This document shows positions 61,058 to 64,000 of a stretch of 64,000 nt of DNA, one piece after another. The translations under genes and the position numbers were made by a program. This DNA comes from ZC4RG17 sp036380875. GTDB lineage: Bacteria; Actinomycetota; Acidimicrobiia; Spongiisociales; ZC4RG35. The notes under the pieces are model-generated. The model had not been told where the DNA came from. It did no database searches and worked only from the letters and a program-made list of their open reading frames with translations. The stretch spans positions 1 through 64,000 of the forward strand of contig DASVDX010000071.1 in assembly GCA_036380875.1 (NCBI GenBank). The letters are read 5' to 3'. Positions within the stretch are counted from its first letter, which is position 1; each line of letters starts with the position of its first letter.

Positions 61058-61891
61058 TCAGAAGAGGGCAGAGGCCAGGCGACGGCGGTACGTGGAGACC
61101 AAGTCGGGGTCGTCGATCGTCTGGAACAGATCTAGCATCGCCTTCCGGGCCTCTTCGGCGGCGTCCTCGTCGCCGTCGGTGATGATGGCGAGGTATTCGT
61201 CCATCGCCTGTTCAGCCTGGCTCGCTGCGGCGAGGCCGCGGGCGTAGGCGAGGCGGGCCTGTACGTCGGAGGGGTCGAGTTCCACCTGGCGCCGCAACTC
61301 GTCGATGTCCCCAGCGCCTCGCCTCGTGCGGATGGTCGAGCGGAGACGCCCGACGTCGTCGGTGTCGGGGAGTGGCTCGAGCACCGCTTCGGCTCCGTCG
61401 AGGTCGCCGTTCTCGATCAGAACCGACGCCAGACCGACCGACGCCGTGTAATGGCTCGGATCCAACTCGAGGGCGCGCCTGAAAGCCACTTCGGCTTCCT
61501 CGATCCGCCCCGACCGCTGCAGTTCCAGCCCATCGGCTGCGATCCGGTCGGCGGCGGTGGGGACCAGGCCCCGTAGCCACTGCCGCACCGACTCTTCGGG
61601 AAGTGCGCCCGTGAACCGGGCAACGGGATCACCGTCCCGGAAACCGATGACGGTGGGGATGCCCTGGATGCCGAATTGCAGGGCCAGTGCCTGGTTCTGG
61701 TCCACGTCGACCTTCACCAGCTCCCAATCGCCGTTGGCCTCGTTGGCGAGCTTCTCCAGGATCGGGCTCAGCACACGGCAGGGGCCGCACCAGGTCGCCC
61801 AGAAGTCGACAACCACCGGCACCTCATGGGAGCGCGCCAGCACCATCTGGGCGAAATCGGACATGGAGACGTCGCGGATGGGGGCAGGCAT
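61058..61891 (-). CDS. Thioredoxin-TPR protein (YbbN/CnoX-like)
   Basis: 277 aa. N-terminal thioredoxin domain with VVDFWATWCGPCRVLSPILEKLA (WCGPC active site retained) and GIQGIPTVIGFRDGDPVARFTGALP. The C-terminal half has TPR-like helices (EEAEVAFRRALELDPSHYTASVGLASVLIENGDLDGAEAVLE). E. coli YbbN/CnoX is a holdase with SxxC; the full CxxC here allows redox activity. The ATG at 61903 lies inside a TACAAT box (61902-61907), so the ATG at 61891 is chosen. Confidence 0.9.
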   Translation of the reverse strand: MPAPIRDVSMSDFAQMVLARSHEVPVVVDFWATWCGPCRVLSPILEKLANEANGDWELVKVDVDQNQALALQFGIQGIPTVIGFRDGDPVARFTGALPEESVRQWLRGLVPTAADRIAADGLELQRSGRIEEAEVAFRRALELDPSHYTASVGLASVLIENGDLDGAEAVLEPLPDTDDVGRLRSTIRTRRGAGDIDELRRQVELDPSDVQARLAYARGLAAASQAEQAMDEYLAIITDGDEDAAEEARKAMLDLFQTIDDPDLVSTYRRRLASALF

Positions 61892-61901
61892 GAGAACAGT
61901 C

Positions 61902-61907
61902 ATTGTA
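61902..61907 (-). promoter_or_regulatory. -10 hexamer for the thioredoxin-TPR gene
   Basis: On the minus strand TACAAT ends 10 nt before the chosen ATG and overlaps an earlier in-frame ATG, excluding it. Confidence 0.5.
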
Positions 61908-61983
61908 CGGGGGCGGGCCCACCTTCCCATCAAGACGGCGAAAACCCGGACCTACGGTGCCTGGTGCGTGGCATCCTTGTGGC

Positions 61984-63000
61984 GTGACTACTGACCAGAC
62001 TCCCGCCTTGCCCCCGTTCGGCACCAGTTTCGGGGAAACGATGACCGTATCCCGCTGGGAGAACGGGTCGTGGTCGGAACCCAGCCGCCAAACCGTGGGG
62101 CCACTGCCGCTACACCCAGGCGCTCATGTTCTCCACTACGGGAGCGCGTGTTTCGAAGGCCTCAAAGCGCATCGAGGCGTCGACGGTGTGATCCGGATCT
62201 TTCGTCCCGACCGTCACGTTGCTCGGCTCCGAGCGAGCGCCGAGCGCCTGTGGCTGCCGGTCCCTCCGGAAGGCCTCGCGCTCGAAATGATCGTCGACGC
62301 CGTTCAGGCCAACCTCGATCACGTGCCACCCACCCCGGGATCGCTCTACATTCGCCCGACACTGATCGGCACGTCCGCCAATATCGGCGCCGCTGGCTCC
62401 CCCACGCGCGAGGCCTTGCTGTTCGTGCTCACCAGCCCGGTCGGTGACTACTTCGCCGGCGGAGTCACCCCTCTGCGGATCGCCGTAGAGCAAAAGCGTC
62501 GGCGCACGACCGAACAGTTCGGGGCGGTCAAGACCGGCGCCAACTACGCCATGGCGCTCGGCGTGACGATGGAGGCCCGAGCGGCGTACGACGTCGCCCA
62601 GGTGTTGTTCGCGCCCGACGGCCGGGTCCAGGAAACGGGCGCCTCGAACGTGATGTTGATCTCGGCGGACCGGGTCGTGACTCCGCCGGCCGACGGATCG
62701 ATCCTCCAGGGCGTGACCCGCGAGTCGCTCCTGACTCTCGCCTCCGATCGGGGGATGACGGTGGAGGAGAGGACGGTGACGGTCGACGAGTTGCTGGCGT
62801 GGTGCGAGGCGGGGGAGGTGGCGCTGGCAGGAACGGCGGCAGTGCTGGCTCCAGTGGGGACGCTGATCGTCGATGGCGCCGAGATCACTGTTGGCGATGG
62901 CCAGGCGGGCCCCCACACGCTGGAACTGCGGGAAGCGCTGATCGAAACTCAGGTGGGCAAGGCCGAGGACGTCCACGGCTGGACGCTGCCCCTCAGCTGA
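61984..63000 (+). CDS. ilvE: Branched-chain amino-acid aminotransferase
   Basis: PLP fold-type IV enzyme for the last step of Val, Leu and Ile synthesis. 338 aa; GTG start at 61984, about 25 nt after TACGGT (61953-61958). HPGAHVLHYGSACFEGLKAHRGVDGVIRIFRPDRHVARLRASAERL, YIRPTLIGTSANIG, the PLP Lys in GAVKTGANYAMAL, and ETGASNVMLI, DGSILQGVTRESLL, LAGTAAVLAPVG. A later in-frame ATG at 62041 is possible but would remove the FGTSFGE start. Confidence 0.93.
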   Translation: MTTDQTPALPPFGTSFGETMTVSRWENGSWSEPSRQTVGPLPLHPGAHVLHYGSACFEGLKAHRGVDGVIRIFRPDRHVARLRASAERLWLPVPPEGLALEMIVDAVQANLDHVPPTPGSLYIRPTLIGTSANIGAAGSPTREALLFVLTSPVGDYFAGGVTPLRIAVEQKRRRTTEQFGAVKTGANYAMALGVTMEARAAYDVAQVLFAPDGRVQETGASNVMLISADRVVTPPADGSILQGVTRESLLTLASDRGMTVEERTVTVDELLAWCEAGEVALAGTAAVLAPVGTLIVDGAEITVGDGQAGPHTLELREALIETQVGKAEDVHGWTLPLS

Positions 63001-63003
63001 GCC

Positions 63004-64000
63004 TCAGTTTCCGATCGGGTCGAGTGCGGATCGGGTGTAGGTGGTGGCCGCGTCCCACAGCAGGATGTGCTCGACTCCGGCGTCCCGGGCGGCCTGGATC
63101 TGAGCTCTGACCTCGGCTTCGCCGTATTCGATTCCGAGTGAGAAGTCCTGGACCCAGGCGACGATGTGGGCGTCTGTCCCCTCCACCTGCTGGACGAAGT
63201 CCACGAGCGAGCGGTAGGTGATGTCGTAGGGCTGGGCGTTGGGGTTGTCCACGCCGTATTCGCCGGGGCCCCAGTGGGATGGGTAGATCATCGGGGCGAT
63301 GTAGTCGACCTGCTCCGCCATTCGGGGAATGTCCTGGGCGACCTCGTGGGGGCGGGTGGCGGCTATCCCGAAGACGGCCGCCGCCATCCGGGCTCCGGCG
63401 CCGTGGACCCGTTCCCGGCTCTCGGCGAGGAAGGAGACGATGGCATCTTCCTCCTCGCCGTCCTGGCCCGGGTAGACCAACTCCTGCAGGGTGTCGGGCC
63501 GGCGAACGTAGTCGTACATGATGTCGTCCACTCCCAGACGGGCAGCCTCCTCTGCCAGCGCCATGTTGTACTCCCGGACCTCCGGGTTGAACGGGTTGGT
63601 GAAGCCGCCGTACTGGCCGTAGGCGCTGCCATCCGGGTTCTGGATCACCCAGTCCATATTCCCGTTCTCGATGGCGTAGTTCGCCATCCGGGGGTCACGG
63701 AAGTTGACTATGCGGCCGATCACCCGGACGCCCTTGGCATGCAGCTCCTCTACTGCCTGCTCGAGGTCGTAGAGCTCGGTGACCGCCCCGATCTCGTGCG
63801 CCAGCTCGACGCCGGTGTCGTACCACACGTCGCCTCCCTCGTCTTTGAGGTCGAGCTCCACGGTGTTGATGAGCCCGGCGTCGATCATCTCCATGATCGG
63901 GTCCTTGAGCTCCGGCGTCGCCCAGGTCCAACCCGTGGCGTGGACACCCATCATGGGAGGGGCGCCGGGCGCCCCGGCGAGAGCCAGTTCGACGGACACG
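63004..64000 (-). CDS. DUF4015 putative glycoside hydrolase, truncated by window edge
   Basis: The frame is open through the right end, so the N-terminus (probably with signal peptide and linker) is missing; 332 residues are visible. TIM-barrel glycosyl-hydrolase-like features of DUF4015: MGVHATGWTWATPELKDPIMEMIDAGLINTVELDLKDEGGDVWY, GRIVNFRDPRMA, NPFNPEVREYNMALAEEAARLGVDDIMYDYVRRPD, VDYIAPMIYPSHWGPGEYGV and HILLWDAATTY. Catalytic residues are not assigned here. Stop 3 nt after the convergent ilvE stop. Confidence 0.85.
   Translation of the reverse strand, partial: VSVELALAGAPGAPPMMGVHATGWTWATPELKDPIMEMIDAGLINTVELDLKDEGGDVWYDTGVELAHEIGAVTELYDLEQAVEELHAKGVRVIGRIVNFRDPRMANYAIENGNMDWVIQNPDGSAYGQYGGFTNPFNPEVREYNMALAEEAARLGVDDIMYDYVRRPDTLQELVYPGQDGEEEDAIVSFLAESRERVHGAGARMAAAVFGIAATRPHEVAQDIPRMAEQVDYIAPMIYPSHWGPGEYGVDNPNAQPYDITYRSLVDFVQQVEGTDAHIVAWVQDFSLGIEYGEAEVRAQIQAARDAGVEHILLWDAATTYTRSALDPIGN

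Overview
The window is about 64 kb of high-GC, densely packed chromosome. It is almost certainly from an actinobacterium (phylum Actinomycetota). A Pup-proteasome locus (mpa, dop, pup, prcB, prcA, pafA, pafB, pafC) runs into tat genes and helY, as in mycobacteria. A second block (HAD phosphatase, tiny ORF, tlyA, nadK, recN, pyrG, NUDIX, scpA, scpB, rluB, cmk, der) follows the mycobacterial order. A third block (pgsA, gcvH, FHA/GarA-like, MerR, DUF151, MerR, gcvT) does too, but foreign genes interrupt each one. That mix, with the absence of mycobacterial cell-wall genes, suggests a deep-branching lineage such as Acidimicrobiia. This placement is inference; no rRNA or other phylogenetic marker was tested.

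Layout. 1-7.8 kb: protein tagging and degradation (proteasomal ATPase, Pup ligase and depupylase, 20S subunits, WYL regulators). 7.8-12.8 kb: Tat secretion, a Ski2-like helicase and a lipid-kinase-like protein. 12.8-17.1 kb: an acidic zinc protein, polyprenol-phosphate mannosyltransferase, GNAT, NUDIX, M20 peptidase and HAD phosphatase. 17.1-34.8 kb: the tlyA-to-der core block, with an acyl-CoA pair, dapB, ald, a DksA-like protein, aroA and ispH inserted. 34.8-42.7 kb: a more accessory stretch with a membrane spermidine-synthase-like protein, DUF2254, a NarL-type two-component system, a broken integrase beside tRNA-Pro, a nitroreductase and a hemerythrin; it holds the longest gene-poor interval (41.7-42.3 kb). 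42.7-49.8 kb: the pgsA/gcv/GarA block with two MerR regulators. 49.8-64 kb: hydrolases, rnhB, a two-subunit aconitase X, a PAS histidine kinase, galE, phosphoglucomutase, an aldo/keto reductase, a thioredoxin-TPR protein, ilvE and a truncated DUF4015 gene.

Expression logic. Two start modes dominate. Inside operons genes overlap by ATGA, GTGA, TTGA and, in two cases, CTGA. At transcription-unit heads a TANNNT-type hexamer usually ends only 6-8 nt before the start codon with no Shine-Dalgarno, which indicates leaderless mRNAs. I used this regularity to choose several start codons. No CRISPR array, rRNA gene, intact transposon or obviously novel defence system was found. The points most worth a second look are the aconitase X pair, the CTG-type junctions, the leaderless promoter set, the GarA-like protein with a zinc ribbon, the orphan protein after gcvT, the hyperacidic DUF4193-like protein and the integrase relic at tRNA-Pro.
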